This document shows, piece after piece, positions 26,921 through 35,954 of a DNA stretch of 64,000 nucleotides. The translations under genes were made by a program, and so were the position numbers. The stretch lies in the NCBI GenBank assembly GCA_021780695.1, contig JAJXYD010000026.1, forward strand, positions 43,006 to 107,005, read 5' to 3'. How positions within the stretch are numbered: the stretch's first letter is position 1; each line of letters starts with the position of its first letter. A model generated the notes under the pieces. That model ran no database searches and was not told the DNA's origin. It worked only from the letters and a program-made list of their open reading frames with translations. The DNA comes from Deltaproteobacteria bacterium (GTDB taxonomy: Bacteria > Desulfobacterota > Syntrophobacteria > Syntrophobacterales > Syntrophobacteraceae).

Positions 26921-27398
26921 AGAGCAATTTCTCGATCCAGACCGCCATGACCGTCAGACTTTCATCTCTGGTGTCGGCGAACTTGACGAGTACCTTCGGC
27001 GTTTTGCTTTTCAGCAGAGCAGGAAAGGAATTACCGTCGTACGGGTATTGGTTGACACGGACACCCCCGGCGCCATACTGGGCTACTACTGTTTGAGCGC
27101 CGCTCAAATCGATGCCATCTCTCTCGATGAGCGTACACGGCAAAAACTACCGCGCTATCCGGTGCCTTGCTTTCGCATGGGACGTTTGGCTGTGCATGCG
27201 GCTTATCACGGTCGCGGACTGGGGCGCCTCCTGATTGGCTGCGCGGTTGAACGGTGTCTTGAGGCCCGGAAGCATGTGGCCGCTTACGCGCTTGTGGTCG
27301 ATGCAAAGGGAGAGAAGGCCAAGGCATTCTACGAGCATTACGGATTTAAGCCATGCCGCGATAACCCTATGACCCTGTATCTGCCGCTTGGTGTATGA
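26913..27398 (+). CDS. GNAT acetyltransferase toxin (TacT/AtaT type)
   Basis: The 161-residue GNAT-fold protein shows the acetyl-CoA pyrophosphate loop in HGRGLGRLLIG and the C-terminal FYEHYGFKP typical of TacT/AtaT toxins. Known members acetylate aminoacyl-tRNA and block translation. The start is GTG 26913, overlapping the antitoxin gene. Both genes look intact. As cargo between tnpR and tnpA the pair probably stabilises the element. Confidence 0.92.
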   Translation: MLEEQFLDPDRHDRQTFISGVGELDEYLRRFAFQQSRKGITVVRVLVDTDTPGAILGYYCLSAAQIDAISLDERTRQKLPRYPVPCFRMGRLAVHAAYHGRGLGRLLIGCAVERCLEARKHVAAYALVVDAKGEKAKAFYEHYGFKPCRDNPMTLYLPLGV

Positions 27399-27483
27399 GT
27401 TAAGCGGCGCTTTCCGAGCGACATGCACAGAAACCATTTGGGTTCTCCAACTGTAACTTCTTTAGTCTCATGGGAAAGCCTGC

Positions 27484-29221
27484 ATGCGTGGTGACCCTAG
27501 CAAGCGACTGACCATCCTCTCTGAAGCTGAGAAGCTCACACTCTACGGCCTGCCCGATTTTGACGACTTTCTCGGCTGGTCTTGCTGTATGTGGACGATA
27601 CCCTCGAAGACCCCACCCCCTTCGGTCTGGTGCGGCGCCAGGCTTTCGGGATAATGCCAAGGGAAAAGCTACTCATTATTGGCAGGCGCCTGTGCGAAAA
27701 ACCCTTCAGTCAGTTGGATTTGCGCTGGCAGGCGGTGGATAAACAGGTCGGCCGCTGTACGAAAAATGTGCGTCCGCTCGCCATGGCTCTCGATTACGAC
27801 AGCAGTTCCGCCAACAGCCCCTGGCTCGCGGCACTGCGTTGGATGGAAAGCATATTCGCAAGCCGACAGCAGCTCTCACGAAGACCGCTCGACGAAATTC
27901 CGGAGAACACGATTCCAAAGCGCCTGCGCGCTTATCTGCTGAACTTCGACCAGGACGGCAATCCGGTAAGCCTTCGGGGGGAGCGTTACGAATTCTGGGT
28001 CTACCGGCAATTGCGCAAGCGTCTCGATGTCGGAGACATATATGTCGACGACAGTGTGCAACATCGGCTCTTTGCCGATGAACTGGTTGCCCCGGAACGG
28101 AAAGCTGAAGCGCTAAAGGAACTGGATATTCCCTGGCTGCGCCAGCTAATCGACGCCACCCTCGACGCATTGTTCGCCGAACTCGATACGCTATGGCGAT
28201 CTTTCGGTCGGGAACTGCGTCTGGGAAAACTCAAGCATCTGGAATACGATCCGGTCAAGAAAACCCTTACATGGCATCGTCCCAAAGCCAATCGGGACGA
28301 TGCGCTGCAAAAGGGCTTCTATTCCAAGGTCGCGGCATGCGATATTGCCGATGTCTTCCGCTTCGTTGACGAACAATGCTGCTTCCTGGAAGCAATGACG
28401 CCCTTGCAGCCACGCTATGCAAAGAAAATCGCCGATAAAGACAGCCTGATGGCGGTGATTATTGCTCAAGCCATGAATTACGGCAATCTCAAGATGGCGG
28501 AGACCAGCGACATCCCCTATTACGTCCTCGAGGCCACACACCAGCAACACTTGCGTCTGGCCACGCTGAAAGCGGCGAACGACCGGATCAGCAATTTTAT
28601 CGCTCGGTTGCCCATTTTCCCGTACTACTCGTTCGATCTGTAAGTACTCTACGGCAGCGTCGACGGGCAAAAGTTCGGCGCAAGCGACCCGACGCTCAAG
28701 GCGCGCTATTCGCGCAAATACTTCGGCAAGGATCGTGGCATTGCCGCCTTTTCGCTACTGTCCAATCATGTACCGCTGCAAACCGAACTGCTGGGCGCGA
28801 ACCAACACGAAAGCTATTGGGTCTTCGACATCTGTTACAACAATACCTCGGACATCGTGCCAACGACAATCACCGGCGACATGCACAGCATGAACAAAGC
28901 GAACTTCGCCATCCTGCATTGGTTCGGCATGAAACTCGCACCGCGCTTCACGGATCTGCAGGCGCAGTTGAAACATCTCTATTGCGGCGGCGATCAAGAG
29001 AAATACGAAAACTTCCTGATTTCCCCGGCAGGGCGGATTGACCGCGAGTTGATCGTTACCAGGCCGAGGGTAACCAGAAGGCTCTGGATCTGCTAAAACG
29101 GATCTCGCCCGTCGCATGGCAGCACATCCATTTTCTGGGACATTATGCGTTTCGCGACAGGAAGAACCCGATTGATCTGGAGGCCATACTGGCCAGTGTT
29201 AACTTTTTTGCAACATTTTAA
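27484..29221 (+). pseudogene. tnpA: Degraded Tn3 transposase tnpA
   Basis: Pieces of a ~1000-residue DDE transposase are spread over three frames. ATG 27484 opens ~30 residues of N-terminus (LTILSEAEKLTLYGLP), then a large internal deletion joins to frame 27582 (FGLV...MPREKLLIIGRRL, LDLRWQAVD). That frame is cut by a TAA at 28641, just before GSVDGQKFG with a catalytic aspartate. It resumes with GDMHSMNKANF (second aspartate) to ~29060, where a shift leads into the C-terminus (RISPVAWQHIHFLGHYAF) in another frame ending at 29221. The catalytic-glutamate region is missing. The enzyme cannot be functional. Confidence 0.9.
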
Positions 29222-29232
29222 TTTTACAGCGT

Positions 29233-29265
29233 TTAAAGATTTCGCGGTTTTGGGCTTAAAACCCC
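29233..29265 (-). repeat. Tn3 right terminal inverted repeat
   Basis: Read on the minus strand it is identical to the left terminal repeat for 33 bases, beginning GGGG at 29265. The AGTCC duplication follows directly. Confidence 0.92.
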
Positions 29266-29270
29266 AGTCC
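29266..29270. repeat. Target-site duplication AGTCC, right copy
   Basis: Identical to 25788-25792 in direct orientation, immediately outside the right terminal repeat. Confidence 0.9.
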
Positions 29271-29626
29271 TGAAACCGGGTTAAAACCGGGAGGTCAAAA
29301 ATTGAATGAAAGCTTTGCCGGCTAGCGGTTCATGCAAAAAACCCGGAACTTTAGAGCCGTTTGTTTAAACGTAGCCCAAGTAGGCGAAAACCATCTGTGT
29401 CCTGATGAACGCCGCCAAGCTATGCAAAAAGAGAATAGCAACTATGAAATTAATTCGTTTTACTCATATAAAAGTCGGTATTACTATCCGCTTGCAGTTG
29501 AGGGAGTAAGGGCCGTTGGGATTGGTTTTGCGGGCGACCCCGTTTCCCTTGGTTGTACGTGGTGTGGACGCTTTGTCTGCATTTGAAAACTTTACAGTGG
29601 GCAATTAAAAATTGAAAGGATCGAAA
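29271..29626. other. Intergenic stretch right of the transposon
   Basis: Only short ORFs are seen. One starts ATG 29307 (20 codons, GGAGG upstream at 29291). Another starts ATG 29422 (54 codons, ending with GCTWCGRFVC). Neither is recognised, and coding status is doubtful. Confidence 0.3.
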
Positions 29627-29908
29627 ATGTCGTCAGTAGGAGCACAAGTGAAAGAGACTCAGTTGATGGGTGACCTTCGGGGCTATGACCGGAGGGAGCT
29701 GGAAATCGAACATGCACGGCTTGGAAGATTGGGAGATCTTATCGCAAAGCAGCAGGGTTATTCGGGTTTGGATGGAATGGACGCCGTTCACAGATACCTG
29801 ATCGACAAATACCATTGGCAACCTTCGCAGGTTCGCGGAATGAGCGATAGCGATCTTTCTATGTTATTGGCTGGGTATATGGAGAAGCCATCCACTATGT
29901 GGGACTGA
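29627..29908 (+). CDS. Hypothetical 93-residue soluble protein
   Basis: The protein is predicted helical and soluble, with charged repeats (GYDRRELEIEHARLGRLGDL) and a conserved-looking YLIDKYHWQPSQVRGMSD segment. I do not recognise the family. ATG 29627 is preceded by AAAGGA at good spacing. A strong hairpin lies 14 bases after its stop. It is between the transposon and lrgA and may belong to the accessory DNA there. Confidence 0.6.
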   Translation: MSSVGAQVKETQLMGDLRGYDRRELEIEHARLGRLGDLIAKQQGYSGLDGMDAVHRYLIDKYHWQPSQVRGMSDSDLSMLLAGYMEKPSTMWD

Positions 29909-29922
29909 TGCAGTCCATGTGA

Positions 29923-30080
29923 CGGTCCGGACAGCTTGTCCGGGCCGCAACGGCGCAAAGGGGGAGGCGTTTGGCTCTAATAGCCGTTTCAGGCGCGAAC
30001 AGCAAAATTGTTCGAGTCGATATCCCGTGAAAGCGAGAGCCCCCTGCCTCGGCTCGCAGGCCAAGAGACCTCTGCTGTTA
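29923..30080 (+). ncRNA. Candidate structured RNA upstream of lrgA
   Basis: A 158-base stretch packs several possible stems: CGGTCCGGAC/GTCCGGGCCG (29923-29947, one G-U), GGCT/AGCC (29973-29985), GAACA/TGTTC (29997-30013), GCGAG/CTCGC (30033-30057) competing with CCTGC/GCAGG (30043-30060), and AGAG/CTCT (30064-30073). It ends ~50 bases before lrgA. It could be a leader RNA or the 3' end of the upstream gene. It matches no riboswitch class I can name. No fold was computed. Confidence 0.3.
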
Positions 30081-30131
30081 TTGGTTTAGTCCGCGTTTCC
30101 CTTGACTACTGGAAACTCTCGGTAATAGGAT

Positions 30132-30521
30132 ATGATTCAGACTGGTAAAAGGCTGCTTCTGAGCAGTCGATGGTTGCAGATAGGCGCTGTGATCGGCATT
30201 TGGCGGCTTTGCGTACTGATCGTTCATGTTCTGGACCTTCCGCTGCCGGCGGGCGTTTTGGGAATGCTGCTTGTCCTTGTCCTCCTCTTGAGCGGGCTTC
30301 TGGATAGCAAATGGTTGAACCGCGGGATGAACTGCCTGCTTGATCACATGGTGCTTTTCTTTGTCCCGGCGATGATGGGAGTACTAAACCACCGTGAACT
30401 TTTCAGCGCGACCGGGTTGAAAATTTTCGCCGTGATTGTCATCAACGTACTTGTTGTAATGACGGCGACTTTTGCGGTTGTCGAGTTCCTGTTTTTTTGG
30501 AGGAATAGAAATGAGCGCTGA
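30132..30521 (+). CDS. lrgA: CidA/LrgA-family membrane protein
   Basis: The 129-residue protein has four hydrophobic helices with the family core LPLPAGVLGMLLVL and HMVLFFVPAMMGVL. CidA/LrgA proteins work with LrgB as holin-like or small organic-acid (pyruvate/glycolate) export systems. It overlaps lrgB by 11 bases. The ribosome site before ATG 30132 is poor, but no better in-frame start is evident. Confidence 0.88.
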   Translation: MIQTGKRLLLSSRWLQIGAVIGIWRLCVLIVHVLDLPLPAGVLGMLLVLVLLLSGLLDSKWLNRGMNCLLDHMVLFFVPAMMGVLNHRELFSATGLKIFAVIVINVLVVMTATFAVVEFLFFWRNRNER

Positions 30522-31203
30522 AGTAAAACCACTGTTCTGGGGAGCGGTAACGATCGGCGCCTACGTTCTTTCGGCCGCGATCCATCGTCGCCTTCGCAGT
30601 TCGTGGACATCGCCGTTACTGTTGACCTGGGCACTGTGCCTTGCGCTTGCGCTGATTGTGCACGCGCGTTACAGGGACTACCTGCGGGGAACGCACTGGC
30701 TGCTGGTCATGCTCGGCCCGGCGATTACCGCCTTTGCAATGCCGATCTACGAACAGCGCTTGTTAATCCGGCAATTTTGGCCGGTTCTTATTATCGGTGC
30801 GGGCATCGGGTCGGCAACGGCCTTTGGAACTTCGTGGCTGCTGACCTCGGCGTTCGGTCTGCCGGTCAGCTTCCGGCTAAGCATGTTGCCCCTCTCCGTG
30901 ACCACGCCGTTTGCACTCGAATTCGCGCGCAATATAGGCGGCGCCAAACCCGAATTGACGGCCATCTGCGTTGCGCTCACCGGCTTGGTCGGTTCGGTTG
31001 TCGGAGAATTGCTGCTCAACTGGTTGCCGCCCGGTTCGGCGTTTACCCGAGGTAGTGTATTGGGTATGGGCGCCCATGCGGTGGGGACCGCCAAGGCGCA
31101 CCAATGGGGCGTTATTGAAGGATCGGTTGCCTCGATGACGATGACCGTGACTGGAATATTGAGCGTTGTAATTGGTCTGATTATCGCTCAATGCGTGAGA
31201 TAG
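30511..31203 (+). CDS. lrgB: LrgB/CidB-family membrane protein
   Basis: The 230-residue inner-membrane protein shows LrgB signatures: LGPAITAFAMPIYEQ, LSVTTPFALEF, and MGAHAVGTAKAHQWG. It pairs with LrgA for export of small metabolites or control of cell lysis. ATG 30511, with a TTGGAGGA site, lies inside the end of lrgA; the longer frame is unlikely. The LysR gene follows directly. Confidence 0.92.
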   Translation: MSAEVKPLFWGAVTIGAYVLSAAIHRRLRSSWTSPLLLTWALCLALALIVHARYRDYLRGTHWLLVMLGPAITAFAMPIYEQRLLIRQFWPVLIIGAGIGSATAFGTSWLLTSAFGLPVSFRLSMLPLSVTTPFALEFARNIGGAKPELTAICVALTGLVGSVVGELLLNWLPPGSAFTRGSVLGMGAHAVGTAKAHQWGVIEGSVASMTMTVTGILSVVIGLIIAQCVR

Positions 31204-31205
31204 AA

Positions 31206-32147
31206 ATGGATTTGCGTTCTCTGCGAGTTTTTGTCGAAGTTGTAAGGCATGGCGGGTTCACGGCCGCGACTGCGACTCTGTTTGTGTCGCAGTCTACCGT
31301 TAGCAAAACGATCAAGCAACTCGAAGAAGAGGTTGGCTCGGCTTTGCTGGAGAGGTGCGATCATGAGTTCGTTCTCACCGCAACCGGCGAACTGGTCTAC
31401 CGTCATGCCCTCAGCATGCTTGCCGAACGGGAAAATCTCCAGGCGGCCCTTGCCGAGTTGCAGGGATTAAAGCGGGGGCGTTTACGCCTCGGGCTCTCGC
31501 GTTTGGGCAGCGGCCTCATGTTCGCCCGGCTCGTCGCCGAGTTTCACCGGCGCTATCCTGACATAGCGCTGGAATTGGTCGAGCATGGGAGTCTCCATCT
31601 CGCGGACCTCTTGCGCGACGGAGAGTTGGAGTTGGCGATGTGCATGTTGCCCATACCCGATGAACTCGAGTGGGAACTGGTGCATGACGAGCCGTTAATG
31701 GCGCTCTTGCCGGCGGGGCGTCCTCTTGGCGGGGCCGGGACCTCTACGCTGGCCGATTTTGCCGACAGCCCGTTCATTTTGTTTGAAAGCGGTTTTGCTC
31801 TCAATCCGCAAATATTGGCCGCTTGCCGGCGTCACGGTTTTACTCCCAGGATAGTCGCCTATAGCGGCCAGGCTGAATTCATTCAGGCGCTGGTCGCAGC
31901 TGGGATAGGGGTGGCTTTTCTTCCCCGCCTGATCGTTGCGGCCGGGGTCCGAGCGCCGATAACCTGCGCATTGATCGAGGATGAAGGCCTTCGTTGGCAA
32001 ATGACGCTTGCCTGGCGCCGCGACGCTAATCTGTCGCCTGCTGCGTGTGCCTTTAGAAATCTTGTTCGCGAGGCGCTGAGCGACGATCCGGTAGAGGTTG
32101 CGGCCTCTATCCGCAAGGGGCCTCAAAGAGGCCGCTCACACCGCTGA
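31206..32147 (+). CDS. LysR-family regulator of lrgAB
   Basis: The 313-residue protein has the LysR N-terminal helix-turn-helix (MDLRSLRVFVEVVRHGGFTA, SQSTVSKTIKQLE) and an effector-binding domain (~90-295). It starts two bases after the lrgB stop, or overlaps it if ATG 31191 is used, so it is in the same operon. By analogy with CidR-type regulators it probably controls lrgAB in response to a small acid. LysR regulators are more often divergent from their targets. Confidence 0.9.
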   Translation: MDLRSLRVFVEVVRHGGFTAATATLFVSQSTVSKTIKQLEEEVGSALLERCDHEFVLTATGELVYRHALSMLAERENLQAALAELQGLKRGRLRLGLSRLGSGLMFARLVAEFHRRYPDIALELVEHGSLHLADLLRDGELELAMCMLPIPDELEWELVHDEPLMALLPAGRPLGGAGTSTLADFADSPFILFESGFALNPQILAACRRHGFTPRIVAYSGQAEFIQALVAAGIGVAFLPRLIVAAGVRAPITCALIEDEGLRWQMTLAWRRDANLSPAACAFRNLVREALSDDPVEVAASIRKGPQRGRSHR

Positions 32148-32197
32148 AATAGCGTTCATGAGGCGGCAGGCCCGCCAAAACAAACGCCCAACAGGAC

Positions 32198-33874
32198 CTA
32201 ACCCCCTTGTCCATGCGACTGGGAAAAAACCTCAAAAAATCCCTTTCGAAATCGTGTGCAAAGAGGCTCGGAAACGTTGTGCGAAAACAGGCGTCCATCG
32301 GAATTTACCCCGAGGATAACCCCGTCTCGCAAAAAATTCCCAAGAAGCATTTTCCCTATAACCCGCCTTTTTTCCCCAACCGTGTGAACATCTCCCGAGG
32401 TGTCGCCCATTTCGATTTTTTGTGCCGGGGACTCCCCGGATGCGCAATGAGCCAGCACTTCCCTTCTTTCAGCCGGATCGAGCGCTTTAAAGAAGTTGAG
32501 GATTCTACCAAGCCTTAGAAGAGTAACCGAATCGAGCCTGCTTGTGGTATCCGATATCGGCAGGGCGGTGGAGCGCAAAAGAGACAGGTTTCCGGGTAGA
32601 AGGCCCAGGGCTGAGCACTTTTCAAAATCGAGGCTTCCCGGAGAAGGATAAAAAACCGAAACACCGGCGATTGCGCTTTTACCGGCCAGATAGACAAGAT
32701 CGGCGACCGACTCCAGAGGATCCTGGCCGGGAGCTCCCGCGATAATATAGGCAACGGCATCGAGGCCGTATTTTTGCGCATAAAAAAGAGCGGTCTCAAA
32801 CGATTGGCGCACATACGGCCTTCCAAAGCGCCGCGACTGTTCCCGCGAGGTCGTGCAAAGCGAAAGATTAAGAGTTTTAAAGCCCGCCCTTTTCATAGCG
32901 TGGATAACCTCTTCATCCAGGCTTGGCGGGAAAAGGCCGTTCATTGCCCTGAGTTCGACCCCAAGGCCGCTAAACTGCGACTCGATTTCATTTAAAACCT
33001 CTAGGAACCACGCTTTTTTAAAGGAAATATTCTCATCTTCAAAATCTATGAAACGAGCCCCCGCGCCCAATACCGCCCCCCTGACTTCTTCGAGAACCCT
33101 CGAGGGGCTCTTCATACGAAAACCGCACCACGACGCACATCCGATCGAACAATAACTGCATCCTACCGGGCACCCCCTGCCTGCGGCGATAACGGCTGAA
33201 CCGGTTTTACCGCGCCGGTAGAACTTTTGATCTATGAGGTCCTGGGCCGGCAAGGGGATTTGGTCGAGGTCGTCCAAAACGGCCGGCGGCCTTACGAACA
33301 ATTTCCCTCCGGCTTTTTTAAAGCCTATACCGGGTACCGATTCAAGATTTCCTTTCCCCCCGATGGCTTGGGCCAAAAGCAGCATTGCCGCCTCGCCTTC
33401 TCCGCGTATTATAAAATCCACACAGTTCCGGGAAAGCACCTCTTCGGGCATCTGCGTCGGGTGATGACCTCCAAGGACTATCAGCGCTCCGGGACATCGC
33501 GCCTTTATGAGCGCCGCGGTCTCGAGCGCCTCACCCGCGTAGGCGCTAAATAGAGAGGATATCCCCACAAGACGGGGGCCTGAGGCTCGAACCCTTTCCG
33601 CAAGGCTTTCAGGCTCCAGCCCGAATCTCTTAAAATCGTAAAACAGGCAAAACGGCGAAATATCTGGCCCCCGGTAGAACTCATCGAGGTAGGACATCGA
33701 GACGGGAAGCTCAATTTTTTTTGTTTTCCTTGTGGCGAGGGCGTCAACTATTTCAACCGACCAACCGGCGGCCAACAGAGGGGAAGCAATGCAGGCCAGT
33801 CCGTAGGGAACAGTCCTTTTGGCGGTCAGGTAAAAATCGCGGATGGGTGGTTGAACCAAAACGATATCGGCCAT
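32198..33874 (-). CDS. B12-binding-domain radical SAM protein of unknown function
   Basis: The 558-residue protein has an N-terminal cobalamin-binding-like domain (IVLVQPPIRDFYLT, VLGGHHPTQMPEE, IRGEGE) and a radical SAM core with GRGCPVGCSYCSIGC (C-x3-C-x2-C plus another cysteine). The segment FEDENISF follows. The family includes methyltransferases and tailoring enzymes, and the substrate is not predictable. The start is 16 bases after the priA stop on the same strand, so it may be cotranscribed with priA. It is convergent with lysR. Confidence 0.85.
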   Translation of the reverse strand: MADIVLVQPPIRDFYLTAKRTVPYGLACIASPLLAAGWSVEIVDALATRKTKKIELPVSMSYLDEFYRGPDISPFCLFYDFKRFGLEPESLAERVRASGPRLVGISSLFSAYAGEALETAALIKARCPGALIVLGGHHPTQMPEEVLSRNCVDFIIRGEGEAAMLLLAQAIGGKGNLESVPGIGFKKAGGKLFVRPPAVLDDLDQIPLPAQDLIDQKFYRRGKTGSAVIAAGRGCPVGCSYCSIGCASWCGFRMKSPSRVLEEVRGAVLGAGARFIDFEDENISFKKAWFLEVLNEIESQFSGLGVELRAMNGLFPPSLDEEVIHAMKRAGFKTLNLSLCTTSREQSRRFGRPYVRQSFETALFYAQKYGLDAVAYIIAGAPGQDPLESVADLVYLAGKSAIAGVSVFYPSPGSLDFEKCSALGLLPGNLSLLRSTALPISDTTSRLDSVTLLRLGRILNFFKALDPAERREVLAHCASGESPAQKIEMGDTSGDVHTVGEKRRVIGKMLLGNFLRDGVILGVNSDGRLFSHNVSEPLCTRFRKGFFEVFSQSHGQGG

Positions 33875-33890
33875 ATCGACAATCTTCGTT

Positions 33891-35954
33891 TTATACTTCG
33901 CTGGATGGATCGCGGTCCACGGTAATTTGGACGGCGCGAAAAGAAGGATCGTCTTTAACCGCGCACAGAACCTTGCAGACGAATTCCTGCATATCCCGGC
34001 TCGTCCAGGTCTTTATGAAAAGTTGCCACCTGAACCGGTTTTTAAGTTTTACAAATGTGGCCGGTGACGGACCAAGGATTGCTACGTTGCCGCCGCGGAT
34101 TCTGAATTCTTCGGCCTGATTGCGGCAAATGAGGGCAAGCAGGCGCGAGCCGGCCACGGCGTCCTCCTCGCGCCCGGCAGTGACCAACAGCTTTAGAAGA
34201 CGGCTAAAGGGAGGATACTGGAGGTTTTCCCTTGATTTTAACTCTTGCCTGCAAAATCCATCGTAGTCGAGCCTTAAGGCCGATTCGATCGTAAAATGAT
34301 CCGGGTTGTAGGTCTGAACGATGACCCGTCCCGGCTCTTCGCCGCGTCCCGCCCGTCCTGCCACCTGTATGAGGAGTTGCACCAATGTTTCCCCGGCCCG
34401 AAAATCGGCTGCCTGCAAACCCGCATCCGCATTGATCACGCCGACCAGGGTCATATTGGGAAAATCATGTCCCTTGGACACCATCTGAGTGCCAAGAAGA
34501 ATATCGGCTTTGCCCGTACGCACCTCGCAGAGTGCCTTTACAAGGCTGCGGCGGCTGTTCATGGTATCGCGATCGACCCTTACGATGTGGGCTGCGGGGA
34601 AGAGCTTTTTTAGCTCCTTTTCTACCTTCTCGGTACCGAAGCCTCGGGGGAAAAGCGCCGCGTGGCCGCAAGCCGGGCACCGGTCGGGCAGGACCGTCTC
34701 CCATCCGCAGAAATGACATCGCAGCCGGTCCGCATCCTTATGGTAGGTAAGTGTCACACTGCACGACTTGCATTGGAGTGGCTCACCGCAGGTGTTGCAA
34801 AGATAATATTTCGAATAACCCCGTCTATTGAGAAACAAAAGAGCCTGATGCCCGCTTCCTAGCGTCTCTGAGACCGCCTCGCGCAACCGGTAGGAAAAGA
34901 TCCCTTTCTTCCCCCCCTCCCGCCTCATATCGACAACCTCCAGCTCGGGCAGAGGTCTATTGAGGATGCGCGCGGGCAAAACGACCTGACGATACATCTT
35001 CTCCGAGCACCTTTGGACGGTCTGGATCGACGGGGTTGCAGAACCCATTATTACCGGTCCCCCGACTATCTTTGCTCTCATCAGGGCCACGTCCCGGGCG
35101 CTGTAGCGCAGGTGATCCTCCTGCTTGTAGGATGTGTCGTGCTCCTCGTCAACTATTACCAGGCCAAGATCGCGCACGGGCGTAAGAACCGCGGATCTGG
35201 CCCCGAGCACGATCTTTTTTTCCCCCGACAGAATGTGCGCCCACGAACGCTTCCGCTCCCCCTCGGAAATTGCGCTGTGCCAAACGCCCAGCAACTCCCC
35301 GAAGCGCTCCTTGAAAATCGTCTCCATCTGGGCGCTTATGCCGATCTCGGGGACCAGAAGGATAGAGCCTTTTCCCAGCTGCGCGGCCCGTTCCATCAAG
35401 CGGATATAGACTTCGGTCTTTCCGCTTCCCGTAACGCCATACAACACGAAGGGCTGAAAGGAAGCCTTTTCGATAAAGGGAAGCGTTTCTGCAAGGGCCG
35501 ATTTCTGCAGGTCGGTAAGTTCGAAAATCCCCGGAGAAGTGCGGTTTTGACTTTGCTCAGCCTCTATCTTCGCACCCGTTTTTCGCCTCCCTTGCTTCGA
35601 TCGCGCAGTGATCGAAGCAGAGCCCCTAAAGGGGACGACAAGGTCGAATACCTCGCCGATCGGATAAAAATAATAGCGCGACATCCAGACGCATAGCTCT
35701 AGCAAATCAGGAGGAATAACGGGCTGTTCATCGAGGACATCCCGGATCGGCCGGATTGTGATTTTCCCCGGCAGTTGAGGGACGGCGCTGTCTACGGATA
35801 AAACTATCCCCTGCGCCGCCCTTTTGCCCAATTCGACCATTACCCTGCTCCCCGCCTCCAACCGGTCGGCCAGGTGAGCGGGTACCCGATAATGAAGACT
35901 CCTGTCCAGGGCCGTTCCCATTATGGCGATTTCAGCGAAAAGCTCTTCTGTCAT
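33891..35954 (-). CDS. priA: Primosomal protein N' (replication restart helicase PriA)
   Basis: The 687-residue superfamily 2 helicase has the N-terminal 3'-DNA-binding domain, Walker A GVTGSGKTEVY, the DEEH box (VDEEHDTSYKQ), paired zinc-binding cysteines (CNTCGEPLQCKSC, CHFCGWE, CPACG) and motif VAGRAGRG. It reloads the replication machinery at stalled forks. Its start overlaps the stop of the upstream M23-like gene (TAATGA). Confidence 0.95.
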   Translation of the reverse strand: MTEELFAEIAIMGTALDRSLHYRVPAHLADRLEAGSRVMVELGKRAAQGIVLSVDSAVPQLPGKITIRPIRDVLDEQPVIPPDLLELCVWMSRYYFYPIGEVFDLVVPFRGSASITARSKQGRRKTGAKIEAEQSQNRTSPGIFELTDLQKSALAETLPFIEKASFQPFVLYGVTGSGKTEVYIRLMERAAQLGKGSILLVPEIGISAQMETIFKERFGELLGVWHSAISEGERKRSWAHILSGEKKIVLGARSAVLTPVRDLGLVIVDEEHDTSYKQEDHLRYSARDVALMRAKIVGGPVIMGSATPSIQTVQRCSEKMYRQVVLPARILNRPLPELEVVDMRREGGKKGIFSYRLREAVSETLGSGHQALLFLNRRGYSKYYLCNTCGEPLQCKSCSVTLTYHKDADRLRCHFCGWETVLPDRCPACGHAALFPRGFGTEKVEKELKKLFPAAHIVRVDRDTMNSRRSLVKALCEVRTGKADILLGTQMVSKGHDFPNMTLVGVINADAGLQAADFRAGETLVQLLIQVAGRAGRGEEPGRVIVQTYNPDHFTIESALRLDYDGFCRQELKSRENLQYPPFSRLLKLLVTAGREEDAVAGSRLLALICRNQAEEFRIRGGNVAILGPSPATFVKLKNRFRWQLFIKTWTSRDMQEFVCKVLCAVKDDPSFRAVQITVDRDPSSEV

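Larger units (their letters stand above)
25793..29265. mobile_element. Tn3-family transposon with toxin-antitoxin cargo and defective transposase
   Basis: The 3,473-base element is bounded by terminal inverted repeats starting GGGG and identical over 33 bases, flanked by AGTCC duplications. Inside are a serine resolvase (minus strand), a likely res region, a DUF1778/GNAT toxin-antitoxin pair and a degraded tnpA (plus strand). The ends and duplication are intact, so it entered as a unit. With tnpA broken it cannot move unless a related transposase acts in trans. Confidence 0.93.

Noticed and set aside
27706..28170. Minus-strand ORF within the transposon
   Set aside because: It runs antisense to the tnpA remnant, whose family resemblance is clear.
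29422..29586. 54-codon ORF ending GCTWCGRFVC, reminiscent of a radical SAM cluster motif
   Set aside because: Too short, with no third cysteine in proper spacing and no ribosome site that decides a start. At best a fragment.
30037..30075. Cobalamin riboswitch, suggested by GGCCAAGAGACCTCTGC resembling the B12 box
   Set aside because: The box has a mismatch and insertion, and the other conserved cobalamin-riboswitch elements are absent.
30102..30128. TTGACT-15-TAATAG as lrgA promoter
   Set aside because: The spacer is short and the -10 box would end only 3 bases before the start codon, implying a start site inside the gene.
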